Of a DNA stretch of 64,000 nt, positions 26,101 to 36,307 are shown in pieces; the stretch's first letter is position 1; each line of letters starts with the position of its first letter. Source of the stretch: Nocardia salmonicida NBRC 13393 (lineage in GTDB: Bacteria; Actinomycetota; Actinomycetes; Mycobacteriales; Mycobacteriaceae); assembly GCF_001613085.1 (NCBI RefSeq), contig NZ_BDBR01000030.1, forward strand, positions 62,001 to 126,000, read 5' to 3'. The notes beneath the pieces were generated by a model that was not told the origin of the DNA, made no database searches, and worked only from the letters and a program-made list of their open reading frames with translations. Both the position numbers and the translations under genes were made by a program.

Positions 26101-26669
26101 CCGCGATGCTGCGGTCGCTGCTTCGCGGTCCGCGCCGGGCGGCCGGCGGCGGCTCCGACGAGTCGGCGAAGCTGCTGGCGAGCCTGACCGGTCGCGAACC
26201 GGCCGAACAGGAGGCAATCATCCTCGGCGTCATCCGATCGCACGCGGCAGCCGTCCTCGGTCATGCGTCCGCGGAGGCGGTGCCCGCCGAGACCGCGTTC
26301 ACCGACCTCGGTTTCGACTCGCTGGGCGCCGTGGAATTCCGTAACCGGCTCGAAGCGGCCACCGGCGCGAAGTTGCGCACGACGATCGTCTTCGACTATC
26401 CCAATGCCGCCGCGCTGGCCGATTACCTGCGCACCGAGATCGCCCCCGTGGACGACCCGGCAGCGCGGATCGTCGGACAACTCGACGCGCTGGCCGCGGG
26501 TTGTGTCGGAGTGGAGCTGGCGCCGGAGCGGGTCGACGAACTGCTGGTGCGGATCAACGACCTCGTGCGCACCCTGCGCGGTGACGCGGCGGGCGATGTC
26601 GTCGACAACATCGACGGCGCCGATGACGACGCCCTTTTCGATCTCATCGACCAGGTCCGTTCGGTCTGA
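20190..26669 (+). CDS. modular type I polyketide synthase, fully reducing module (KS-AT-DH-ER-KR-ACP)
   Basis: 2159 residues. Order: N-terminal docking helix (1-33), KS (34-461; Cys210 in DTACSSSL, plus EAHGTGT and NMGHTQAAAG), AT (about 565-855; Ser657 in GHSIGE, HAFH at 756-759, indicating malonyl-CoA), DH (about 931-1220; His963 in HRIGGAVLLPG, Asp1132), ER (about 1431-1720; NADPH loop HAATGGVGMAAVQ), KR (about 1729-1905; TGGTGGLG, Tyr1876, VVDD of B-type), ACP (Ser2044 in GFDSL), C-terminal docking tail (2085-2159). All catalytic residues look intact, so one pass adds a saturated C2 unit. There is no loading domain and no thioesterase. The docking tail should pass the chain to the next protein. 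Confidence 0.95.
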   Translation: MAREDELRTYMKKAIRELQTTRARLDDVEARATEPIAIVGMACRYPGGVTSPEQLWQAAVDGRSLVSQWPTDRGWDIEGLFDPEPGVPGKSYVRTGGFLDGATGFDANFFGISPREAQAMDSQQRLVLETAWEAFERAGIDPTTVRGSATGVFVGLMPDSEGPSSRDIDDRLRETIDQFLMTGQASSIASGRVSYVLGLEGPSVTVDTACSSSLVAIHQAVRSLRSGESTMALAGGVTVMSTPAAFVAFSTQRALAADGRCKSFAAGADGTAWGEGVGMLLLERVSEARRLGHKILGLVRGTAVNSDGASNGLTAPNGRSQQRVIRSALADAGLATTDVDVVEAHGTGTRLGDPIEAEALLATYGAEREGGEPLLLGSLKSNMGHTQAAAGVGGLIKMVMAMRHGVVPPTLNVDEPTPHVDWSSGSVRLVTQAQAWPATGQPPRAAVSSFGISGTNAHVVIERGDFSPEVDRAAETVAPPVIPWVVSARSAAAVAAQASALLARLETADPVDVGVALLGTRARFEHRAVIVGHDAEELTAGLRALSDGQSAQNVVRGTVTGAVTAVMFPGQGAQRAGMGRELYEGYPVYRAAFDEICAEFDQHLETPLREVVFDDQDTVGALDRTQITQVALFATEVAMYRLAESWGLRPAFVLGHSIGEIVAAYVAGVWSLADACTLVAARGRLMQSAPAGGAMIAVAADAETVAELVRRHDDVGIAAVNGPASVVVSGATDSVDAIAGQLSADGVRTTRLRVSHAFHSSQMDAVLAEFGAVCRGLIYRPPTVPVISALTGKVAEAAQLCSPDYWVSHLREPVRYLDAVRWAREQGAVNCFAEMGPGAALTAMVHEIVDDGAGMTAAALQRPGIAGDIAFVAGLSALYSQGAALNLAALFEGADPRPIDLPTYAFQRERFWLEVSEGSNVRGAGLDADDHPLLGAKIGLARDGGLLLTGLLSLHSHPWLAGHRIGGAVLLPGTAFIELAWHAGQSVQCPVVGELVLESPLVIPETGAVELQVLVGPAQESGHRTIGVYSRLQTASAPELPWIGHATGTVRPSDEIAAATADGGAWPPTGAVALTVGDPYDAMAAAGYEYGSAFRGLGQIWRHGDDVLAEVALPESATADAAEFGLHPALLDAALHAMIATGTVGPTESGKIRLPFAWEGVCLHAVGASSLRVRLTPVGADRIGLELTDSAGRPVASAESLALREIPLAALGQRASSSDGGLYEVNWVTVPSPGPIAGHGEWSELDFAAGGVTVERCERADRDLVVVRVPTTSVGSVDPAAVREQVTAVQTVVQQLLADDDFAKALVIFVTSGAVATHGAEDVGDLAGAAVWGLLRTAQNENPGRIALLDLDGRVDYREAVLSCAVITTEPQLAIRHGETHAPRLVRAGADTVGSAELLGDDDWQLVDHGRGTLHGDNMILAARPETEPLGPGQVRIAVRAAGVNFRDVLIVLGMYPIPDTAIGGEGAGVIVEVGADVVDFAPGDRVMGIFTGVSATVVADRRTVIKIPAGWSFEDAAAAPIVFATAYYSLVDLAQVRAGESLLIHAATGGVGMAAVQLGRHLGLDLYVTASPGKWDVLRANGFDDERIGNTRTTEFKTKFLDATGGRGVDVVLDSLAGDKVDASLDLLPRGGRFIEMGLTDLRDADEIAGTHPGVHYQNFILMEAGPDRLREILTELRALFESGVLRPLPVTRWDVRRAPEAFRQLSQARHVGKYVLTVPTPLDPDGTVLVTGGTGGLGALAARHLVTAHGVRHLLLTSRRGPDADGAAELAAELSALGAQVEIAACDVGDRAALMALVAAIPAAHPLTGVVHTAGVVDDALFTEHTLEHIATVSRPKADAAWYLHEVTRAHPLSMFVLYSSIAGLLGNPGQANYAAANGFLDALAQHRSHRGLPATAMAWGLWERGTGITGHLTERDLRRMRREGLIPLTDDDGMALFDSALSTGRPLAVPARLDLTALGSLGDVDEMPAMLRSLLRGPRRAAGGGSDESAKLLASLTGREPAEQEAIILGVIRSHAAAVLGHASAEAVPAETAFTDLGFDSLGAVEFRNRLEAATGAKLRTTIVFDYPNAAALADYLRTEIAPVDDPAARIVGQLDALAAGCVGVELAPERVDELLVRINDLVRTLRGDAAGDVVDNIDGADDDALFDLIDQVRSV

Positions 26670-26695
26670 GCCGGACCAGAAAGCGAGAGAGTCGA

Positions 26696-29883
<3,188 letters not shown>

Positions 29884-29887
<4 letters not shown>

Positions 29888-30876
29888 GCGGGCGATTGTC
29901 GCCGGTGCGTGGCACCCTCGGCTTCGAACAACTGGTGCCCGCCGCGCTGGCCCACCGGCGCGGGCTCGCGGAGGTCTACGTCGCCGACACGGCGATGGTC
30001 GGGAGCTCGGAATACCTTGCCGCCGTGCAGGTGCCGCGGGCGCACTCGCTCTGGTTCGATCGGCTGGTTCCCTACCATGATCCGTTCTCCGCCGTCGAGG
30101 CCGTCCGGCAGGCGCTGCTCGTAGTCGGTCAACGGCACCTCGGTGTTCCCGCCGACGCGCCGGCCAGCCTGCAGCGGATGGCGTTCGCGGTGGAGGACCT
30201 GAGCTTGTTCCGCGACAGCGAACGAGAACCGCTCGAGGGGGTGGTTCGCCTGCGACCGGGTGCGGCGGGCACCGGGCGTGGCTACTACCACGACGTATCC
30301 TTCGACGCCACGCTGACCATCCACGGAGCGCTGGCGATGACAGTGCGCGGCAGCGGAATCACCTTCCCCCGTGACGCCTACGACGAGTTCCGCGAACTCC
30401 AGCAGGGCAAGCGCTCGGCGCTCGTCGCGGTCGGTTCCGATGCGGTGCGGCGCCTCCCACCGGAACTCGTGGGGCGGCGCGATCCCCGCAATGTGGTGCT
30501 CGCCCGCACCGCGGCGCAGGACCTGGTCGTGGTGGTGGATCGCGGGCATCCGAGTTTCTTCGACCACCAATACGACCATGTGCCGGGGCCGTTGCTTCTC
30601 GAGGTGTTCCGGCAGGCGGCGGTGCTGGCGGCGACCGCGACGGGTCTGCTCGCCTCGCCGGTCGCCGCGGTACTCGACCTCGAGGCCCAGTTCACCGACT
30701 TCGCCGAGCTGGACGCCCCCATCACCTGCACCACCGCGGCTGTCGGCGATCTCGACCTGGACGAGATCACGGTCGAGGTGGCGCTGCACCAGTACGGCAA
30801 CCGCATCGCCCTCGCACACGTCGAGCTGGCGCACTATCCCGTGTCCGGGCAACGACAGGAGAACCTCGGATCATGA
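29884..30876 (+). CDS. AfsA/ScbA/BarX-family butyrolactone-synthase-like double-hotdog protein
   Basis: A 330-residue protein with two hotdog repeats. The second contains HPSFFDHQYDHVPGPLLLE and RQAA from about residue 222, a near match to the AfsA hallmark (HPxxFxxxxDHVPGxLLLExxRQAA). The first has the degenerate partner YHDPFSAVEAVRQAL (about 64-78). AfsA-type enzymes join a beta-ketoacyl chain to dihydroxyacetone phosphate, the first step of gamma-butyrolactone signal synthesis. It overlaps the non-reducing PKS by ATGA and the oxidoreductase by ATGA. I infer it takes the PKS beta-ketoacyl chain; the acceptor is unproven. No ArpA-type receptor gene is nearby. Confidence 0.88.
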
Positions 30877-32171
30877 CCACAGCATCGGCGAAACGGTACG
30901 CGGTCATCGGTGGCGGCTTGTCCGGCATCGGCGCCGCCTTCGCACTACATCGGGCGGGCCACAGCGTCGAACTGATCGAGCAGGACGCGGTGCTCGGTGG
31001 CCGCTGCGGCTTCGACACCCTCGGCGGCCGGCCGATCATGATGGGCGGCAAAAACATCGGCCGCCACTACCAGCAGCTGCGCGGCTTCATCGCCGCGTCC
31101 GGGGAGCGAACCTACGAGCCGTTCGGAATCAACAGCTCGCAGATCATCAACGGCGAACTGGTGACCCTCGACAACCCCGGCATCGCTGGTTTCCTGCGCC
31201 ATCTGCTGCGCATGGGTTCGCCGGTCGACGCGGCGCGCATGCTCTACTACGGTGCGCGCGTGCGGTTCGACGAGCGCAACCGCTACCTGGGGTCGGACTA
31301 TTTCGGCAAGGCGGGAACCGACAGCGACGACGTCGCGCTCGGCGCGCACTTCGGAGCCAAATTCGGTCGTACTGTGCTGCGGCCGTTGACAGTTCGGCTC
31401 AACGCCGCCGAACCGGACGAGGTGTACCTCGGCGCGTTCGGGGTGAGCCTCGGCATGGTGCAGGACAGATACGACCAACTCGTCGACGGTTTGCAGCCGG
31501 TCCTGGACTGGTTCGCCGGGCAGGTGCCGGTCCGGCTGAACACCCGCGTCGATCGCATCGTGCTGCGGGAAGGCCGGGTGATCGGACTCGATATCTCCGA
31601 AAATGGCGGCGCCACAACGTTTTCCGCCTATGACGGTGTAGTGGTGGCGATCCCGGCGTACGCGGCGGCGAATCTGTTGGAACCCGTGGCTCCCGCGCTG
31701 AGCAAGGTGCTGGGCCAGGTGACCTACCAGCCGTCCACGGTCGCGGTGGTGCAGTACGAGCAGCCGTTCTTCGGCAGCACCGTTCGATCGATCGCGTTCG
31801 ACTCGGGACCGTGCAGCGCCGCCGGGGTCTATGGCGTCAACGATCTCGATATCGTCCGCTACACCTTCAGTGGGCGCGATGCCCGGCCGACGCCGGATGC
31901 GCGACAGTTGGCGAACTGGATCGACGAGGCCGAGGCGCAGGTGCGCGGTCATCTCGGTGGACCGTCGATCGCGAGGGTCCGCACCGAAACACGCAGTTGG
32001 GCCGCGGCGCACTGCGCCTACCTCCCCGATCACGCCGGGTTCCGCACGGCTCTCCGCGAGCAGACCGAATCCGTTGCGGGACTGCAGCTTGCGGGTGACT
32101 ACCTACTCGGGGCGCAGTTGGAAGCCTGCTACCGATCCGGTGTCGCGGCAGCCGACGCATTGACCGCGTGA
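30873..32171 (+). CDS. FAD-dependent oxidoreductase (amine-oxidase/phytoene-desaturase-like)
   Basis: A 432-residue flavoprotein. The N-terminal dinucleotide-binding motif is YAVIGGGLSGIGAAFALHRAGH, followed by ELIEQDAVLGGRCGF, the GG-R motif of the FAD-dependent amine oxidase/desaturase superfamily. The C-terminal LQLAGDYLLGAQLEACYRSGVAAADAL is the FAD-closing segment. Substrate and direction (desaturation, oxidation or isomerisation) cannot be told. As the fourth coupled gene of the PKS-AfsA operon it most likely modifies the condensed product. The gene ends at a strong hairpin. Confidence 0.85.
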   Translation: MTTASAKRYAVIGGGLSGIGAAFALHRAGHSVELIEQDAVLGGRCGFDTLGGRPIMMGGKNIGRHYQQLRGFIAASGERTYEPFGINSSQIINGELVTLDNPGIAGFLRHLLRMGSPVDAARMLYYGARVRFDERNRYLGSDYFGKAGTDSDDVALGAHFGAKFGRTVLRPLTVRLNAAEPDEVYLGAFGVSLGMVQDRYDQLVDGLQPVLDWFAGQVPVRLNTRVDRIVLREGRVIGLDISENGGATTFSAYDGVVVAIPAYAAANLLEPVAPALSKVLGQVTYQPSTVAVVQYEQPFFGSTVRSIAFDSGPCSAAGVYGVNDLDIVRYTFSGRDARPTPDARQLANWIDEAEAQVRGHLGGPSIARVRTETRSWAAAHCAYLPDHAGFRTALREQTESVAGLQLAGDYLLGAQLEACYRSGVAAADALTA

Positions 32172-32177
32172 GCGTGG

Positions 32178-32216
32178 GCCCGGGGCGCCGCGTGTGAGCT
32201 ACGCGGCGCCCCGGGC
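32178..32216. terminator. bidirectional terminator between the PKS operon and the pucR-type gene
   Basis: GCCCGGGGCGCCGCGT (32178-32193) pairs perfectly over 16 bases with ACGCGGCGCCCCGGGC (32201-32216), with a 7-base loop. It lies between convergent stops, its right arm covering the regulator's last codons. It is the strongest hairpin I found in the window. Confidence 0.85.
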
Positions 32217-33449
32217 ATGCACCATGTCGTCGGCGAGCAGTGCGATGCGAGCCCGCAGAATGCCCTCCGCGGTCGTCAGGTCCAGGTCGGTCAGGCCGCC
32301 CACCCGTCGCAGGCGGTAGTCGATGGTGTTGGGGTGCACATGAAGTCGCCGCCCGGTGGCTTTGCGATTGAGACCGGTCGCCATGTAGGTCCGCAGCGTT
32401 TCCAGGAGCTCCGGATGGGCGGCGAGCGGGGCGATGACATCGGCCAGATGCTCGCGCGCCGGTCCGGGCCGGGTGAGCTGATACTCGATCGCCACATCCG
32501 AGAGCTCGTACAGGCCGGCGGGTTTGGCGATGCCGCGCACCAGATCGAGCAGCTCGTGTGCTTCCTCGGTGGCCTTGGGGATCTGGTCGGTCGGGGCGGG
32601 CACCAGGGTCGCGGTGAGCTCGACCCCCGAGGTCGCGCTGATCGTGGCGAGGATGTCGCCGGTCATCCGCGCCGTGTCGGGCTCGTCGCTCGGGATCAGC
32701 AGGGTTCCGCCGGTGGTGCTCAGCAGTGCGAGCGACCGGGAGGCGAAGGCATCGGCCAGCGCCGCCTGCACGCGTCGAAGTTTGCGCCGCGCGACCACCT
32801 GGGCGTCGACGCGTGGGTCGTGCTCCTCGGGCAGCTCCGGAATCATCAGTGCCACCACCTGATACGAGTCGGCCACTCTGATGCCGGTTTGCCGGGTGAG
32901 GGCGCCGATGCCATGGCCGCTCAGTAGTGCCGACATCATCGTCTGCGCACCGGTCTGGTGTTCCTTGGCGACCTGGCGCTGCTCTTCGAGATAGGCACTC
33001 GTCACCGTCGCGTTGATGACCTCGAGCGTGCGCAGCAGCAGGCGAGTACCCGCGACGACTTCGGCGAGATCGGCCGCTGTCACCTGTCCGATCACGAGTT
33101 CGAAGCCGATCCGGAACCCCTCGGCGTACGCGCGCAGTAGTGTCCCGACGGGTACACCCTCGCGTGCGTGCTGGGCGGATGCCGCGCGCAGCGCCACCAG
33201 TTGCGGCTCGGACGGGGTCGTCCGCCTGTCCAGCATTTCCATCGCCAGCATCAGACAGCGGCGGGTGAACTCGGTGACGTCACCGCGCATCGCCTCGCTC
33301 GGCAGTGCCTGGCACGGCATGACATTCTCGGCGAAATAGGAGACGAGCTGTGACACCAACTCGTCGGCGTTTCCCAGGAAACTCGATGCGGTTCGACCGT
33401 CCGCGATGATGAGCGGATCGTAGATCCGATCCATGGCTGAAGAATTCAT
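32199..33449 (-). CDS. PucR/CdaR-type helix-turn-helix transcriptional regulator
   Basis: 416 residues. The C-terminal PucR-type HTH is clear: LLETLRTYMATGLNRKATGRRLHVHPNTIDYRLRRVGGLTDLDL (about 355-400). The central part resembles the GGDEF-like sensory fold of this family, and the N-terminal part the RsbRD-like helical region (YFAENVMPC to LLRAYAEGFRIGFELV). ATG 33449 is chosen for its GGAG eight bases upstream; GTG 33458 and ATG 33434 are alternatives. It converges on the PKS operon across the terminator and is its closest candidate regulator, though this is only proximity. Confidence 0.85.
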   Translation of the reverse strand: MNSSAMDRIYDPLIIADGRTASSFLGNADELVSQLVSYFAENVMPCQALPSEAMRGDVTEFTRRCLMLAMEMLDRRTTPSEPQLVALRAASAQHAREGVPVGTLLRAYAEGFRIGFELVIGQVTAADLAEVVAGTRLLLRTLEVINATVTSAYLEEQRQVAKEHQTGAQTMMSALLSGHGIGALTRQTGIRVADSYQVVALMIPELPEEHDPRVDAQVVARRKLRRVQAALADAFASRSLALLSTTGGTLLIPSDEPDTARMTGDILATISATSGVELTATLVPAPTDQIPKATEEAHELLDLVRGIAKPAGLYELSDVAIEYQLTRPGPAREHLADVIAPLAAHPELLETLRTYMATGLNRKATGRRLHVHPNTIDYRLRRVGGLTDLDLTTAEGILRARIALLADDMVHARGAA

Positions 33450-33542
33450 CGAAGGCACTCCGTCGTGGCAGACAGCGAATGGGGCTGGTCGTAGGTCTGT
33501 GTGAATCGCAACATAGCCACATCAGAGGTCGTAGTCGTCGGT

Positions 33543-33574
33543 CCCATCGAATGGGCTGGTGGGATCACGATCCC
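33543..33574. promoter_or_regulatory. paired short palindromes upstream of the PucR-type gene
   Basis: CCCAT-CGA-ATGGG (33543-33555) and GGGATC-AC-GATCCC (33561-33574) lie between the regulator start and the end of the next minus-strand gene (stop at 33598). They could serve as that gene's terminator or as a regulator operator. Confidence 0.4.
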
Positions 33575-33597
33575 CTGACATCCGGGTTTGTGCGGGC

Positions 33598-34863
33598 TCA
33601 CAGGCGGGCGGTGCCGCCGGTCGCCGATCGGTGGCGAGGCAATCCGACGCGGTCATAGACCGACGTGCTCACCGCACCGAGAACGAGCCCGACCGTCAGG
33701 CCGAGCAATGTCATCCAGAACCCTCTCGCGAGGCCCGATCCGAGGTCGCTGTCGAAGTACAGGATCGCGCGGACCGCCGTGTACACCTGATGCAGTGGTT
33801 CGAACGAGGCCAGCACACCGAAGTAGCGAGGTGTGGCCTCGATCGGCACCGACCCGGCCGAGGACGGCAGTCCGAGAATGACGAAGACGATGAGGTTCAC
33901 CAGCAGCCCCGCGGAGCCGAACGCGGCCAGCACCGACAGGCCCGTGACGCCGACGGCGATCACGGCGAAGGCGCTGTAGAGGAAGAGCGGAAGCGGTTGT
34001 GCGACAGGCATTCCCACTATCGACGCGACGACCAGCAGCACCGCCGTGACCAGATGCGCGGCGACGACGAGTACGCCCCATTTGAGGAGCAGGGTGCGCT
34101 GTCGGGAGATCCGCGCGGGTGGCACATGCGGCGACCACGGCCCGTACTCGGTCGGCACGAACCCGAGCGCGCCGTCGACCATCGTGTGCACGATCATCGC
34201 GCCCAGCGTGCCCGCGAGCAGGAGCACGAGTGCGTAGAAGAACGCGCTGAGCCCGGCGCCGCTGCCGTCGGGCAGCGGATGGAACTCGGTGTGGATCACC
34301 TCGACGGGGCTGCGCAATGCCACAGCGGTTGTCCCCGGCAGTGCGTAGTCCGGGCCGAGTGTGCTGGTCACGGTCGCGAGCAGTTGTTCGCCGATCCGCG
34401 CGTTCACCTCGGTCAACGCTCGATCGCTGACCCGCCCCACGATCGCGGAGGCGAACGCCCCGGTGCGCGGATTGGTCCGCACGGTGATCGTGGGGCGTTC
34501 GATCTCGCCGGGAATCACGCTCCCCGTGCCGAGATTGCCGAGACGTTTGGTGAAGTCGCCCGCGATGATGATCGCGCCGTAGAGTTCGCCGCTGCGTAGC
34601 TGGCGCTCGGCCTGGGCTATCCCGAGTACGCGCAGGTCGATCTTGTCCGCGGGCACACCGTCGCGCAGTGCCTCGGTGATCTCGTTGCCGACATCGCGCC
34701 ACTGCGGTGGCGAGCCGAGCGTATCGCCTACATCCAGGTCTACCAGCGCGATCGGGAAGTCGTGCAGATGCTTCTCCGGGTCGACGACGTAGCCGAGATA
34801 CATCGTGGCCATCAGCGCACTGAGCAGGGTCAACACGATCGTCGGGAACAGCCAGATACGCAC
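33598..34863 (-). CDS. DUF3533/YhgE-Pip-like polytopic membrane protein
   Basis: 421 residues. One N-terminal membrane helix (FPTIVLTLLSALMATMYLGYVV) is followed by an extracytoplasmic domain (about 30-215) with the pattern PIALVDLDVGDTL and GELYGAIIIAGDFTKRL. Then come five to six membrane helices, ending near residue 410. This one-plus-domain-plus-several layout is shared by ABC-2-like YhgE/Pip and DUF3533 proteins, which take part in export or resistance; no ATPase gene is adjacent. The start GTG has no visible ribosome site and may be leaderless. Confidence 0.7.
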   Translation of the reverse strand: MRIWLFPTIVLTLLSALMATMYLGYVVDPEKHLHDFPIALVDLDVGDTLGSPPQWRDVGNEITEALRDGVPADKIDLRVLGIAQAERQLRSGELYGAIIIAGDFTKRLGNLGTGSVIPGEIERPTITVRTNPRTGAFASAIVGRVSDRALTEVNARIGEQLLATVTSTLGPDYALPGTTAVALRSPVEVIHTEFHPLPDGSGAGLSAFFYALVLLLAGTLGAMIVHTMVDGALGFVPTEYGPWSPHVPPARISRQRTLLLKWGVLVVAAHLVTAVLLVVASIVGMPVAQPLPLFLYSAFAVIAVGVTGLSVLAAFGSAGLLVNLIVFVILGLPSSAGSVPIEATPRYFGVLASFEPLHQVYTAVRAILYFDSDLGSGLARGFWMTLLGLTVGLVLGAVSTSVYDRVGLPRHRSATGGTARL

Positions 34864-34955
34864 CGCCGCACGCTAACAGCGGCGAAGGCCCGGCGGCGGT
34901 GCGTTGGAATCTGTCCAATGCCGGTGATCGAGGACTGGCATCGGTCCGAAACAAC

Positions 34956-35234
34956 TCAGATGTCGGGGAGCAGTCTCGCGTCCGACGGTACGTTCATGAA
35001 GGCCGAGATCACGTGATCACTGAGGTAGAGCCTGAATTCCGTGCGGTACTCGGCGGGGATATCCGCCGGGACCATGTCGAGAGCGTCCTCGACCTCCTCC
35101 CAGATTCGAGGAAAGGGAATTCCGTTTCGGGAACAGGATTCGACGGCGACCATCAGCTGATGTGTCAGGCTATCCATCTGGAGAGTCGATGTCACACTGA
35201 ATTCTGTGTCGAGTAGCAGCTCGAGATCGTCCAT
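34956..35234 (-). CDS. hypothetical protein, 92 residues
   Basis: ATG 35234 has AAGGGG eight bases upstream, so translation is likely. The protein is acidic and helical (MDDLELLLDTEFSV, then THQLMVAVESC and EEVEDALDMVPADIPAEYRTEF), with no membrane segment. I do not recognise the family. It is transcribed divergently from the DUF2797 gene across 154 bases, in which I see no clear promoter. Confidence 0.6.
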   Translation of the reverse strand: MDDLELLLDTEFSVTSTLQMDSLTHQLMVAVESCSRNGIPFPRIWEEVEDALDMVPADIPAEYRTEFRLYLSDHVISAFMNVPSDARLLPDI

Positions 35235-35388
35235 TGTTTTCCCCTTACCAGTTTCGCACCCCTGCAGTGCGCTCAAGGTAGGTGACCGATTCGCGGTGGG
35301 GGAAATCGTGCGGGGGTTACTGGGCGTTCGGATATTTTTCGGCCCTCGACTTGTGATCCGCACCGACTGACCGGTGTAGGTTCGACCG

Positions 35389-36300
35389 ATGATCTCCACG
35401 GCCCTGTACTGCGGCACTCGCTGGGACGAGCAGGGGCGATGGTTCTACGAGCTGCTCGGCGACGACGGGACCACCGAGCTGATGCCCGGTGTCGGCACGC
35501 GGCTGGCCTTCCGGATTACCGATTCCGGCCGATTCTGTCTCGGCTACCACGGGTTCGGCGGTGGGCGTCGGGGGCGGCTGGCCTGTCCTCGCCGTGCACG
35601 GCTCGACGCGGGGCGCCAGTGCGAGCAGTGCCGGATCAACGAGGGGTGGTCGGTGGTGCACAGCCATCGCGGTCCGCTCACGGCGTTGCCCGAACAGGTT
35701 CGCGACTACATGTCGCAGCCGCACCATCTCTACATCGCGTACTTCGGTGACGGGATGACCAAGGTCGGTACGGCCTCGGCGTCGCGGCGCAATCGCCGGC
35801 TGTTCGAACAGGGTGCGCTGGTCGCTCGATTCATCACCGATTCTCCCGACGGACTCCATGTTCGAGACCTCGAACGGACGGTGACCGAGCGAGCCGGCAT
35901 CGGTCAGGCGGTCGCCGGTGTCACCAAGACCCGCATTCTGACGAAACCGCTGCGTCCGTGGGCGGCCCTGGAATCAGCTGTCGCCGACGCGGCCGAGCAT
36001 GCCGCGAGCGCACTGCCCGCCGACATCACGCGTACCGACATCGCCTGGTCGGGCGGACGGGACTTCTACGCCACGATCCTCGCGCACGGCCGCTTCCCGG
36101 CCGCCACCGAAATCGCCGGGGAACCAGGCGAATACGTCATCGACGCGGTCACCGCGCACGGTCACACCATCGCGTGCCGGGACCCCGCGGGCGCGAGCGA
36201 ACTCGTCCTGGTCAACGACACCCGGCTCGTCGGTCGCCGCATCGAACTCGACCCCACGATCACGGCGACTCCGGAACCCGCGCAGACCAGCCTGTTCTGA
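35389..36300 (+). CDS. DUF2797 family protein
   Basis: 303 residues. A Cys cluster (FCLGYHG, LACPRRARLDAG, QCEQCR) in the N-terminal third looks like a zinc site. It is followed by HHLYIAYFGDGMTKVGTASASRRNRRLFEQGA, a GIY-YIG-nuclease-like strand-helix segment that defines DUF2797. The function is unknown; a nucleic-acid role is plausible from the fold. ATG 35389 follows GTAGG. It stops seven bases from the convergent DUF885 gene. Confidence 0.8.
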   Translation: MISTALYCGTRWDEQGRWFYELLGDDGTTELMPGVGTRLAFRITDSGRFCLGYHGFGGGRRGRLACPRRARLDAGRQCEQCRINEGWSVVHSHRGPLTALPEQVRDYMSQPHHLYIAYFGDGMTKVGTASASRRNRRLFEQGALVARFITDSPDGLHVRDLERTVTERAGIGQAVAGVTKTRILTKPLRPWAALESAVADAAEHAASALPADITRTDIAWSGGRDFYATILAHGRFPAATEIAGEPGEYVIDAVTAHGHTIACRDPAGASELVLVNDTRLVGRRIELDPTITATPEPAQTSLF

Positions 36301-36307
36301 CGAGCCC

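Noticed and set aside
23883..26480. 865-codon open frame antisense to the first PKS
   Set aside because: GC-rich third positions keep the opposite frame open; composition is Arg/Gly/His-rich with no domain, and the plus strand has a complete PKS.
32199..33449. ArpA/ScbR-type butyrolactone receptor next to AfsA
   Set aside because: The neighbouring regulator has a C-terminal PucR HTH, not an N-terminal TetR HTH.
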